The notes beneath the pieces were generated by a model. The model was not told the DNA's origin. It saw nothing but the letters and a program-made list of their open reading frames with translations, and ran no database searches. The translations under genes were made by a program, and so were the position numbers. Positions 8,638 through 18,511 of a stretch of DNA of 64,000 bases are shown in pieces (position 1 is the stretch's first letter; every line of letters begins with the position of its first letter). The DNA comes from DATATJ01 sp963789075 (GTDB taxonomy: Bacteria > Acidobacteriota > Vicinamibacteria > Vicinamibacterales > CAVVIG01): positions 248,001 to 312,000 of the forward strand of contig CAWBJQ010000003.1 in assembly GCA_963789075.1 (NCBI GenBank), written 5' to 3'.

Positions 8638-11585
8638 TCAACGTTCGAGTTGGCGCAACAGATCGCGTGCGTCGCACATATCCTGCAGGTCCACGCCTTC
8701 GTTGATACGCCGCATCGCGTGGGCCAGCAATTGGTGTCGCTCATCACGCGTCACCCCGTGCAGACCGCCCAAGCTGTTGGCCGCCCGGAGTCCCAGCCAT
8801 TGCGCGCCCTGCGAGGCGGCGACCGCGATCGCGCGTCGAAAATCCGCTTCGGCCGCGCCCGCCGCCTGCGTGCCGCCGGCCGCGAGTCGACAATTCCCCT
8901 CTCAGCCGATACAACTCGCTCTCGTAGAATCGTTCGTCGCCATGCGCGGCGAGTTGGAGCCCTTCGTCGGCCGAGCGCAGTCCCTCTTCGTGTCGGCCAC
9001 AGGAGAGGCAGGCTTCTGCGAAGACGCCGTGGAAGTGGGTCATGAACTGGCGAGAGCCCGCGTCGGCTGTCCGCAGCGCGTCGCGGAGAAGCGCGAGTCC
9101 CTCATCACCCCGGCCGATCTGGACGAGCGACCAGCCCTCGAGAATCGACGACCACGCGAGAATCAGCCGGAAGCCGTGCTCTCGCGCCATGGCCGCAGCC
9201 TGCGGAGGCCCGGCGCGAGCGTCGCCTCCGGGTCGCGCCTCGCGTGGTGCACGGTTGACGCGAAGAAGAGCGTCTGCGCCAGCGTGAACGGATGCTCCAA
9301 CTCGCGCGCCAGCGCCGACGGCCGCTTCGCTGACACTCACGGCTTCGTCGACTGCGCCGAGCAGCACGAGCGCGCGCGCCCTGAAGTTCATGGCACAGAC
9401 GCCGGCGTCGTGATTGCCGTAGGCGGACGCCAGCGCCGCGTGCGGCTCGATGGAGTACAGCGCGCAGCCCTCTGTCGCGTGGCGCAGCGCTTCGTCAAGA
9501 TGGCCGAGCGAGAAGGAGGTCGCCCAGCTCGCGTGGGACGCCTGAAGCACATGTCCGGAATCGAGAGATCGCGTCGCGTGGCCGCGAAGCGTCGCCGCCA
9601 GATCGCGCGCAGCCGGGTCCGTCACCCCGGCCCCACCGAAACAACCAGAGTCCCCAGAGCGACGGAAACAGGCGCGGCGAGTCCAGCTCTCGACACAGAT
9701 CGAGCGCGCGCTGGTAGTGGGTCTCGATTTCGTCGAAGCCCCAGCCGCGCACCGCCATCAGGAGGCTGCCGAGCGCGATCCGCAATTCGATCTCGCGCGT
9801 TGCCCGTTCGGCCGAGGACGGGCAGCTCCGTCAGGAGCGCGAGGGCCCGGCGGAGCTGTTGCTCGGCGATCAGGTAGGCGCTGCGGCGCCGGCTCGTTTC
9901 GGCCGCGCGCTGCAGATGGGTCACGGCGCGAGAGGTGTCGCGCGCCTGCTCGAAGTGGACGGCGAGCTCCGCCGCGATCTCCCCGGCGCGGGCGCCGTAC
10001 CCGTTCTCCAGACGTTCGCCGATTTTGCGATGCAGCTCGACGCGGCGCGCGGGGTGAACGCGCGATTCGAGCACTTCACGATACAGCGCGTGCAGGAATT
10101 CGAACGACGCCGACACGGTGCCGTCCGGCCACTCGGTGGGCGGACGTTCGCGGAGAAACCATCGTTCGCGCGCGAGCTCTCCGAGCGTCGCCTCGACCTC
10201 GGTCGTCGCCACGTCGCCGCCGGCCGCGATCGCCGCCGCGGCGCCCGTGCGGCCGAGGACGCTCATCGTTTCGAGCATGGCCCGTTCCGCGGGATTCAGA
10301 CGCTCCACCTGGCGCGTAATCGTGCGGCGGACGTCCTCGGGTACGCCAAATGACGCCGCGTCCACATCGGGATCAGCGATCCAGCGGCCATCGGCTTCTG
10401 TCAGCACGCCGCGCGCGACGAGATCGCGAAGGACGTTCACGACGAAGAGCGGGTTGCCTTCGGTGTGCCGGTGAACGAGCGATGCCGACGTGATCGAGCG
10501 CGCCCGCGTCGGCGGAGAAGTGGGCCGTCAGGTACGCGCAGACGTCGGCTTGTGTGAGGCCGGCGAGCACGATTTCCTCGCACCGCGCTTTGACGCGCAA
10601 GTCGTCGACGATCGCCGGAAGCGGATGGCGGCCGGCGCGGACGTCTGCCGTCCGGTAGGTGGCGATCAGCAGGAGGCGCGCGCCGTCGGTGCGCGCGGCG
10701 AACGCGGCCATCCAATCGAGCGTGGCCAGATCGCTCCAGTGCACATCTTCGAGCCACAGCACGATCGGGGTGTCGGACGCCATGCGCTCGAGGGCGTCCA
10801 TCAGCTCCCGCTGCATTCGTTCTGAGGTCACACCCGATGTCCGCCGCGTGAGGAGGCGGACCTCCGAAGGCGTCTGCAGCGCCGGCAACTGCGCCAGCCA
10901 TGACGGCGCGTACCGGCGGAGGATCGGCACGAACGAGTCCGCCGCCGTGTGGCGGCAGAGGCGTGAGAGCGCGTCGAGCAGCGGCTGATACGGCTCGGAC
11001 TCGCCGTAGTGTTCGACGCACTGCCCGTGCGTGAGACGCCAGCTCCCCATCTGTTCGAGCTCGCGCATGAACGCGTCGACGACGGCCGTCTTGCCGATGC
11101 CGGGCTCACCGGCGACGAACAGGATCTGGCGCTCGCCGTTGGACGCCCGTTCGAGCGCGGCTGACATTCCGGCGAGCGCGTCCTCGCGCCCAACCAACGA
11201 ACCGCTCGATCTTCTGTCACTGCGCGACGCTCTGCTCCGGCGGCGATGCGGCCGGCGGCAAGAGCTCGGCGATGAATCGGTAGCCGCGTCGATTCAACGT
11301 TTCGATGAACCGCGGCTGCTTCGCGTCGTCTTTGAGTGCGCGGCGGAGCTCTTTGATGCAGGAGGTCAGCGCCGAGTCGCTCACCGCGACGTCGCGCCAG
11401 ACGGCCCGAACCAGATCGTCCTTGGCGACGACTTTTCCGGGATGGCTGGCGAGGAAGTGGAGCACCGACAGCGATTTCGGCGTGACATGGAGCTCGCGTG
11501 CGCCTCGCGTGAGGCCCTCGATCGGGTGCAAACAAAATGGCCCAAATCGAACTTCCACAAAAATCCCAGAATTATCCCACGACAT
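8638..11585 (-). CDS. Winged-helix/ATPase/TPR transcriptional regulator, interrupted by several frameshifts
   Basis: The reading frame changes several times between 11217 and 8740, but the pieces align end to end into one protein of about 980 residues. The N-terminus (122 aa) is an OmpR/CadC-type winged helix (LTPKSL-like HVTPKSLSVLHFLASH and ETLNRRGYRFI). Next is an AAA/STAND ATPase with Walker A GEPGIGKTAVVDAF and Walker B IVLWLEDVHW. The C-terminal half is TPR-like helices (about 10.4-8.64 kb). The end is fixed by the in-frame MRRINEGVDLQDM...LLRQLER stretch that stops at 8638. Such regulators usually sense a ligand through the ATPase/TPR part. The 41-bp gap to the divergent haloperoxidase gene makes that gene a likely target. 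The shifts look like sequencing insertions, but a real pseudogene cannot be excluded. Confidence 0.75.
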
Positions 11586-11626
11586 CGCCGGCCCGACACC
11601 CGAATACTGCCGGACCTGGAGGGTGT

Positions 11627-12922
11627 ATGAAGACAGTGTCTCGACGGTTCGCGCGTCTGGCAGGCGGCGCCGCGCGCGTCCTGGTGGCGACCGCGTGTTT
11701 CGCCATGGCGGCTCCCCTGAACGGCTTCGCGGCGAACATCGTCGTCGAATGGAATGCCACGGCGGTTTCGACGGCGCTCGCGGCCGGCCAAGGCCCGGTG
11801 CCGCAAACGCGATCGATGGCGATTGTCGCGGTTGCGGTCAACGACGCCGTCAACGCCATCTCGGGGCGCTACGCGACGTACGACGATGTGGGCTTGCCGC
11901 CATCGAATGCGTCAGCCGACGCCGCGGCGGCCGGAGCGGCCCATCGCGCACTGACGACGCTGTATCCGTCGCAGTCGGCCGCGCTCGATGCGGCGCTCGC
12001 CGCGTCGCTGTCGGCGCACGCGATTTCTGCCTCCGATCCTGGTATCGCATTCGGAGAAATGGTGGCCGACGCAGATTGTCGCGGTGCGATCGAATGACGG
12101 CTCCGCGTTGGCGCAGTTCCCGTACACCGCCGCCAGGCGCGGGCAGTCCCGGCGTCTGGGTGCCCACGCCGCCGGCAAACCTCGCCGCGCTGCTGCCCGG
12201 ATGGGGAGAGGTGCAGCCGTGGGTCCTGCGCGCGGGATCGCAGTTTCGTCCCGACGAAGGACCGAGCCTCACCAGCGAGGAATACGCCAGAGACTTCAAC
12301 GAGATCAAGGAAATAGGCTCCCTCGCGAGTGCGACACGGACCGCCGAGCAAACCAACATCGCGCGGTTCTGGCTCACGTCGGCGGCGGTCATCTGGGATG
12401 GCGCGCTTCGAGCCGTCGCGGTGGCGCGCGGGCTGGATCTTTCGGAGACCGCGCACGCGTTCGCGCTCGTCAACGTCGCAGGCGCCGACGCCGCGATCGC
12501 CTGCTGGGATGCGAAGTATGCGTTCAACTTCTGGCGCCCAATCACGGCCATCCACAACGCCGACGTGGACGGCAATCCGTTGACGTCGCCCGATCCAGCG
12601 TGGGTCCCCCTCGCGCCGACGCCGAATTTTCCCGAATTCACTTCAGGGCACACCGCGATCAGCGGCGCCATGGCGACGATGCTGAGCCTGTTGTTCGGGG
12701 ACGACCCGGGCGTGCCGTTCACCGTGACGAGTCCAACCAATCCCGGCTTCACGCGCAGCTGGTCGACGTTCAGCACCGGGATCGATGAAGTGATCGACGC
12801 CCGCGTGTGGACCGGGTTTCATTTCCGCAGCTCGGACGTGACGGGGGCGAGAATTGGGCAAGCAAGTGGGCCGCTTCGTGTTCGAGCACGCGCTGCGCGC
12901 CACGAAGTCGAACAAACCGTAG
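11627..12922 (+). CDS. Secreted vanadium-haloperoxidase/PAP2-like protein, frameshifted
   Basis: About 430 residues after joining four frames, with apparent +1 insertions near 12075, 12133 and 12855. A signal peptide ends near LNGFAANI. The three haloperoxidase/PAP2 phosphate-vanadate motifs are present: KYAFNFWRPITAI, FPEFTSGHTAISGA (P/T-SGH motif) and RVWTGFHFRSSD. The protein ends in a frame reading VGRFVFEHALRA, stop at 12922. The family oxidises halides with peroxide or acts as a phosphatase; which applies here is unknown. GGAGGG at about 11617-11623 supports the ATG. The gene is divergent from the winged-helix/ATPase regulator. Confidence 0.82.
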
Positions 12923-13037
12923 TGATGTGAAAAAGCGCGGCGGTTGCGCTCATCTCATAACGCGTCAAAGCGGCCCGATCAGGATCAGGTGGGTTCGTCG
13001 AGAGGCGGCGGCGGGGCGGGGAACCCTTTGGCGGTCT

Positions 13038-15152
13038 TCAATCGTGCGGCGCGAGATCGATGAGCACGACATCCGAGCGCTCCTGCACGCGCTCGAGGAC
13101 GAATCTCACGGCCATCTGGAGAAACATCGAAGTCCTGAACGTTGAAGTCGGGGGCCAGGTTGGTCAACTGACGCTCCGCTCCCGTCTCGAGATCGATGAG
13201 CCAGAGATTCTTGTGCTGGATCTCTCCGCGCATCACCACAAGTGCACGGCTGCCCATGAAAGAAGCGCAGACGTCTGGCTCCGCGCGTCAGCGTGAGATG
13301 CGGAATGGCATAGGGGGTTGCGGTGGCGGTCACAGCCTTCACTGGGAACGTGGTTCCGATGTCCGCGCCCGAGTACACGAGAAAGTCTCCGTCTGGCGAC
13401 CACACGGGATCGAGCGAGTACTCTTGGACGAGGGGAACCTGCCCCCCATCCAGTGAGATGCGGAAGAGGTGTGGCGTGCCGTCCACATTCGCCGCCGACG
13501 TGATCGATTGTCCGTCGGGCGTCCACGCCGGATCGCCCTGCAGCTCGAGCGATTCGGTGATCACTCGCGCGTTCGTCCCGTCAGCATTCATCACGTACAG
13601 CAGCGTCTTCCCGCGCTGCTTGACCGAGAAGGTCACCCGACGTCCGTCGGCCGCGACCTCGGGGCCTCCGACGATTCGCGCCTCCGGCGCGCTCCACAGC
13701 TCGGTGGCCGTTCCGTCGACGAGCTTCCAGATTCCGTCGCTCGTGGCCTTCGACGACACGTACAGCAGATAATCCCGGCCGAATCGAGGAGCGAATCCAC
13801 GCCCGGTCGTCAAGGAGATGGGACGTCGCTGCCGACGTGTCGACAGGCGTGTCGGCGATGCTCAGCCGCCAGAGTGTTCCGTTGGGACTCGCGAGCGTGG
13901 CGACGAGGCGTCGACCGTCGGCGCTCGCCGCGAGCGAGGTATAGCGATCGAGACCGGCGCCCGTGCGGTGTGGCACTCGACGCTCGACGTCCAGACTGTA
14001 CAACCATGGCCCGGAGCCATCCGCGTCCGTGGCGAGGTACATCAGCGTTCGGTCATTCAGCAAGACCGGGTGGCTCACGCGAGCGTTGTGATGCGTGATT
14101 CGTTCGGCGGATCCTCCGGTTGGCCTGATGCGCCAGATGTCCATGGCATCGGGCAGCGTTCCCTGGACGAAATAGATGAAGGCCCCGTTCGGCGACCACA
14201 CAGGAAAGTGGCCGTGAAGTCCCGCTGCGGCCGCAAAGATCGGCGGGCCCTGGGTCTGTTGGCCCGAATCCCTCACGAACATCGGGTCTCCCGGCCCAGG
14301 CGTGTGGTAGACCAGGCGCGAGCCGTCAGCTGGACCAGTCGAACTCGGCGACGCCTTCCAAGTACGGCCTCGGTTGTCCGCCAAGCGTTGGCACTGCCCA
14401 AACGCTGATCTCGCTGGCGTTGGATCCGTCGACGCCGCGCGCCCAGAACGTGACAAGGGCTCCGTCCGGCGAGAAGCCCAACGATGCGAACCGACGGATT
14501 GACGAGCTCCCTGAAACGCGGCCGCGCGTCAAGTTGTAGAACTGTCCGGTATCCGACCTGTGTGACCCAGACGTCCATCCGTCCGTCGCGATCCGACAAG
14601 AACGCGACGAATCTGCCGTCTCGAGAGATCGACGGCCGCCTGCTCGGTGCCGCCGAAATCGATCACATTCTGAAACTGCGCGTCGTCTGAGCGGGTTGCG
14701 CCAGAAATAATCCCTTCTCTCGAGGAGCCACCAGGTCGTAACCAGCCCCACAAGCAGTGCTGCCGCCGTCAGGGACCAGACGAAGATCGGTCGGCTTCGG
14801 TGACGCGGTGTCGATGGAGACGTCAGGGACGAGACGGGCGCGACCGTAAGTTCTGCGTTCTCGACGACGGCTGTCGAACGGTCGGACCGATCCGGTCGCG
14901 GTTCGATCTCGATGTCTTCGAGGGCACGGGCAGATTACGGCTGCGCGACCAGGCGTCCAGCTCGGACCGGAAGGCGTAAACCGAGCCCATCTTGTCGTGA
15001 AGATGACGACGGACCGGCATCCCCTCGCGTTTTTCCCAACGTTGAACCGTGGTGACGTCGCGTTTGAGGTAGCCGGCGATCTCCTTCCACGAATCCAGCC
15101 GGTCTTCAGGCACTAGTCCCGCAGGCGGCGCGCCGGACGAAGACTCATTCAT
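13038..15152 (-). CDS. HTH-TolB/WD40-type propeller membrane protein, frameshifted
   Basis: Joined across several shifts this is about 700 residues. The N-terminus carries an Acidobacteria-type helix-turn-helix (DSWKEIAGYLKRDVTTVQRW, then GMPVRRHLHDKMGSVYAFRS). A single membrane helix follows (FVWSLTAAALLVGLVTTWWL, near residue 115). The rest is TolB-like beta-propeller repeats with SPDG, TPDG, SPNG and ADGR blade motifs, ending in VVLIDLAPHD at 13038. One shift (near 13065) is a single inserted base. This architecture suggests a membrane-tethered regulator with an extracytoplasmic sensor propeller. The ATG at 15152 is preceded by GGAGGG. Confidence 0.75.
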
Positions 15153-15348
15153 GGTGCCCTCCCGGGTCGGGGAACGGAGCCGATTGTACCGCCGTGTCTC
15201 GCAGCGGCAATCGGCGGCAATCGACGGCAAGACGATGGACGCGTTGACCAAGACGTGGATTGCCGCTTGCCGACGGCCCAGGCGGCGCCTCATTGTGCGT
15301 GAGCACGGCGCATCAACCGATGCGACGAATCACCGAAGGAGGCTCGAC

Positions 15349-15871
15349 ATGAGACGAAGAATGATGTGGTTCCTGCTCGTGGTTATCGTCGGTGCCGGAG
15401 GTACGGCAGCTCTTTGCGGGCAAACCTTGCCAACTCGGGGTTTGTCAGCCAAAACACTCGCGATGTCAACGTTCGACGAGCTGGACATCAATCTCCACAC
15501 CCTCCCTGCCGATGTGTGGCAGGCGAGGCTGAAGACCCAAGGTCTCTCCGACCTGTACGTGCAGTCCAATACGTGGCAGCCGGGAGGAAGCACGGGCTGG
15601 CACACGCACCCCGGCCCGAGCCTTGTCGTTATCACCGCGGGGACCGTCACCGCGTATGACGGCGACGACGCCACCTGCACGCCGCACGTCTACTCCGCGC
15701 TTCCGGGGTGGCCGAATAGCTTTGTCGATCCGGGCGGCGGCCATGTGCACCTGGTGCGGAACGAAGACGCGACCGTTCGCGAGCGCGATCGCGGTTCAGC
15801 TCATTCCGGAGGGGGCGATGAGGCGAATTGACGCGTCAGCGACCGGCAACTGTCCATCGTCAATCTTCTAG
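15349..15871 (+). CDS. Secreted cupin-domain protein, frameshifted near the 3' end
   Basis: About 173 residues if a +1 base near 15774 is removed; the uncorrected frame stops at 15831. The N-terminus is a signal peptide (FLLVVIVGAGGTAALCGQ). The cupin core has the metal-binding pattern GGSTGWHTHPGPSLVVITAG with a later GGGHVHLVRNED. The corrected C-terminus reads FASAIAVQLIPEGAMRRIDA. Such small cupins are often of unknown function. GAAGGAGG lies about 8 nt before the ATG at 15349. Confidence 0.75.
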
Positions 15872-15906
15872 CGGACCTCGGCCCGCTGTCGTTTACTTGC
15901 GAGCCC

Positions 15907-15934
15907 CGAAACTTGACTCAAAAATCAAGTTTCG
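15907..15934. terminator. Stem-loop at the ogt 3' end, possible bidirectional terminator
   Basis: CGAAACTTGA and TCAAGTTTCG form perfect 10-bp arms around an 8-nt A-rich loop. It overlaps the ogt stop codon and lies about 36 bp after the corrected cupin stop. There is no long T-run, so termination is only plausible. Confidence 0.4.
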
Positions 15935-16442
15935 AGGGCTTCCGTTCAAACGCGAGCAGTTGGGCCTTGACGTCGAGCCCGCCGGCGAACCCGGTGAGCG
16001 CGCCCGTGGCGCCGATGACACGATGGCACGGCGCCACAATCGACACGGGATTTCTGCCGTTTGCCGCACCGACCGCGCGCACGGCACGCGGGTTCCCGAC
16101 TTGTTTCGCAATCTCCCCGTACGATCGCGTCTCTCCGAACGGGATCGTCAGCAGCGCGTCCCACACCTTGCGTTGAAAGGCCGTTCCCGACAGGTCCAGC
16201 TTCAGGGCGAACTGTTTCCGCCGGCCTTCGAAATATTCCTCCAGCTGGCGCTCAGCGTCGACGAGCACCGGATGGCCGTTCTCCTCGGCGTCGAGGTTCA
16301 GCCGCACCCGGCTTGGGCGGTCGTTCTCCCAGAGGATCGCGGCGAGACCCTTGTCGGTCGCCACCAACGTGAGCCTCCCGACCGGAGAAGACACTCGCTT
16401 GTAAACATGACGCGTTTGCCTTGTCTGATCGACGGTAGCCAT
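15918..16442 (-). CDS. ogt: Methylated-DNA--[protein]-cysteine S-methyltransferase
   Basis: A 174-residue suicide repair protein that takes the methyl group from O6-methylguanine. The catalytic motif is IVAPCHRVIG (acceptor Cys), with the DNA-binding helix region FQRKVWDALLTIPFGETRSY and RAVRAVGAANGRNP. Length and order fit Ogt/MGMT. It starts at the ATG at 16442. It is divergent from an Ada-AlkA fusion gene across a 163-bp gap with an inverted repeat, so the two form an alkylation-repair locus, probably co-regulated. Confidence 0.94.
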   Translation of the reverse strand: MATVDQTRQTRHVYKRVSSPVGRLTLVATDKGLAAILWENDRPSRVRLNLDAEENGHPVLVDAERQLEEYFEGRRKQFALKLDLSGTAFQRKVWDALLTIPFGETRSYGEIAKQVGNPRAVRAVGAANGRNPVSIVAPCHRVIGATGALTGFAGGLDVKAQLLAFERKPSKLDF

Positions 16443-16521
16443 TGCACACTCCCTGTCCGTTGAATGCGTGAAGCGTTTCGTGATGTTCACGTCACGATAG
16501 CGCCGGCGCGTTGGCGATGCT

Positions 16522-16571
16522 AGCCGTTTTCGGACAGATGAACAGAAATGATTGCATGTCCGAAACTGGCT
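16522..16571. promoter_or_regulatory. Inverted repeat between divergent alkylation-repair genes
   Basis: AGCCGTTTTCGGACA (16522-16536) and TGTCCGAAACTGGCT (16557-16571) form 15-nt arms that pair at 13 positions, 20 nt apart. The repeat is centred between ogt and the Ada-like gene, and its right arm is 34 nt from the latter's ATG. It is a natural candidate for the binding site of the Ada-like regulator encoded next door; a hairpin role is less likely given the position. Confidence 0.5.
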
Positions 16572-16605
16572 ATCTTGTTCGGGTCCCTCACGGTATGGTG
16601 AGGAC

Positions 16606-18084
16606 ATGCACCAGGACCATCGCAGACTCTACGATGCGGCGAGGGCATGCGACTCGCGGTTCGACGGCGTGTTCTTCGTTGGCGTCACGTCGACCGGAAT
16701 TTATTGCCGGCCAATCTGTCGTGTGAAGACGCCAAAGGCGGCCAACTGCCGCTTCTTCGATACAGCGCAAGAGGCCGAGCAGGCCGGCTTCCGTCCGTGC
16801 CTGCGGTGTCGTCCGGAGCTGGCGCCGGGCAATGCGCCGGTCGACGATGCGCAGCGGATTGCGCAGCTGATCGTTCAACGTCTCGAGGAAGGACACCTCG
16901 ACGAGCAGGCGGGACTCGAGGCGATCGCGGATCAGTTCGAGCTCAGCTCGCGACAGATTCGCCGCGTCGTCCAGAAGGAGCTAGGTGTCCCTCCGATCCA
17001 GCTGTTGCTGACGCGTCGGTTATTGCTCGCCAAACAGCTGTTGACCGAGACGCCATGGCCAATGACTGAGGTGGCATTCGCGAGCGGTTTTTCGAGCCTG
17101 CGGCGGTTCAACGATGCGTTCACCAAACGGTATCGGATGCCGCCGACGCGTTTGCGCAGGAAGGCGACCGATGGTGCGGCCGCCGTGGCCGAGAGCGAGA
17201 TGTCGACCCTGCAGCTCTCGTATCGTCCGCCCTACGACTGGAAGGGCCTCATCGCGTTTCTGGCAGCTCGTGCGCTCAGAGGGGTCGAGTATGTGACGGA
17301 CAGCTCCTACGCCCGGACCGTGCAGATCGGAAAGGCGAAGGGCTGGATCCGCGTGACGCAATCGAAGAAGCAGGACGCCCTCCTGGTGGAGTTCTCGCAC
17401 ACGCTGACTCCGGTTCTGCCGGCGCTGCTCAATCGCGTGCGAGCGCTGTTTGATCTCGACGCGCGGCCCGACGTGATCGCGGAATGTCTCGGCAGGGACG
17501 CGCGCCTCGCTTCTGCGGTCAAGGCGAATCCTGGCGTGCGCGTGCCCGGTGCGTTCAACGGATTCGAGATGGCGCTGCGTGCGATCCTCGGGCAACAGGT
17601 GACGGTGAAAGCCGCCACCACCATCGCCGGCCGATTCGCCGAGGCGTTCGGGGAATCCATCGCCACGCCGTTGCCTGAATTGAACCGCCTCACACCTGTG
17701 CCGGCCCGGATCGCGAGGGCCACTGTCGACGACATCGCTCGACTCGGCGTTGTCGCGGCGCGAGCCAAGAGCATCATCGCGTTGGCGAAGGCGCAGAGAT
17801 CAGGCGAGGTCTGCCTCGACGGAAATGCCCATCACAATCCGGACGACTCCATCAGCCGGCTGGCGGAGCTGCCCGGGATCGGTCCCTGGACGGCGCACTA
17901 CATCGCGATGCGCGCCATGCGATGGCCCGACGCGTTCCCGAAGGAAGACATTGCCCTGCGTCACAGTCTCGGTGGCGTGACGGCGAAAGAAGCAGAGGCG
18001 TTGTCTCAACGCTGGCGGCCGTGGCGAAGCTACGCGGTGATGCACGTCTGGCGCATGATCTCTACGGACGCGGACGCGTCGTGA
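16606..18084 (+). CDS. Ada-AlkA fusion: methyl-sensing regulator with DNA-3-methyladenine glycosylase domain
   Basis: A 492-residue three-part protein. Residues 1-80 are the Ada zinc domain with its four cysteines (C34, C38 in GIYCRPICRV and C65, C68 in RPCLRCRP), which repairs methylphosphotriesters and senses methylation. Residues 80-190 are an AraC-type HTH (IADQFELSSRQIRRVVQ, FASGFSSLRRFNDAF). Residues 205-490 are an AlkA glycosylase with the helix-hairpin-helix LPGIGPWTAHYIAMR and catalytic-region FPKEDIALR. The Ada C-terminal O6-methyltransferase domain is absent, but that activity is supplied by the divergent ogt gene. The ATG at 16606 is preceded by GGTGAGG. Confidence 0.92.
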   Translation: MHQDHRRLYDAARACDSRFDGVFFVGVTSTGIYCRPICRVKTPKAANCRFFDTAQEAEQAGFRPCLRCRPELAPGNAPVDDAQRIAQLIVQRLEEGHLDEQAGLEAIADQFELSSRQIRRVVQKELGVPPIQLLLTRRLLLAKQLLTETPWPMTEVAFASGFSSLRRFNDAFTKRYRMPPTRLRRKATDGAAAVAESEMSTLQLSYRPPYDWKGLIAFLAARALRGVEYVTDSSYARTVQIGKAKGWIRVTQSKKQDALLVEFSHTLTPVLPALLNRVRALFDLDARPDVIAECLGRDARLASAVKANPGVRVPGAFNGFEMALRAILGQQVTVKAATTIAGRFAEAFGESIATPLPELNRLTPVPARIARATVDDIARLGVVAARAKSIIALAKAQRSGEVCLDGNAHHNPDDSISRLAELPGIGPWTAHYIAMRAMRWPDAFPKEDIALRHSLGGVTAKEAEALSQRWRPWRSYAVMHVWRMISTDADAS

Positions 18085-18493
18085 ATCGGTTGACGCCGCT
18101 TTTCAGCCCCATGGCGATGCCGTCGGCCTGAGCCGCGTCAACGGTGAAGTAGTAGGTCGTCCCCGGCGTGAGCCCGTCTATGCGCACCCGGTACGTCATG
18201 TTCGGCAGGCTCTTGCTCCACCTGTTCGGTGATCTCGCCGTCTGGTCGAGGTTCCCGGGGTCGGTACCGTATCGGACGATGCCGTAGTGTACGGTCGTGC
18301 CGCGGCCGGTGTTAGACGTCCACCGGATGATCGCGGTGTTCTGGGTCGCTGATTCGAGCGCGGGCCCTGTGACGACCTGCCCGCGCTCGGATTGATTTTC
18401 CGCAGAGCCTTGCTGCGCCGCGGTTGCGTGTGACGCGATCAGGCTGTTGACAACAACCATGATCGCGACTGTCAGGACAATTGGTCTCACCAT
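18062..18493 (-). CDS. Secreted single fibronectin type III-like domain protein
   Basis: A 143-residue protein with a signal peptide (VLTVAIMVVVNSLIASHATA) and one Fn3-like beta-sandwich resembling the N-terminal domain of purple acid phosphatases (AIIRWTSNTGRGTTVHYG, then YRVRIDGLTPGTTYYFTV). No catalytic domain follows, so it is probably a binding or structural protein. Its 3' end overlaps the Ada-AlkA gene by 23 bp in a convergent arrangement. It starts 18 bp after the stop of the peroxidase gene on the same strand, so the two may be one transcript. Confidence 0.75.
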   Translation of the reverse strand: MVRPIVLTVAIMVVVNSLIASHATAAQQGSAENQSERGQVVTGPALESATQNTAIIRWTSNTGRGTTVHYGIVRYGTDPGNLDQTARSPNRWSKSLPNMTYRVRIDGLTPGTTYYFTVDAAQADGIAMGLKSGVNRFTTRPRP

Positions 18494-18511
18494 GCCTCAC
18501 AGATTCTGCGT

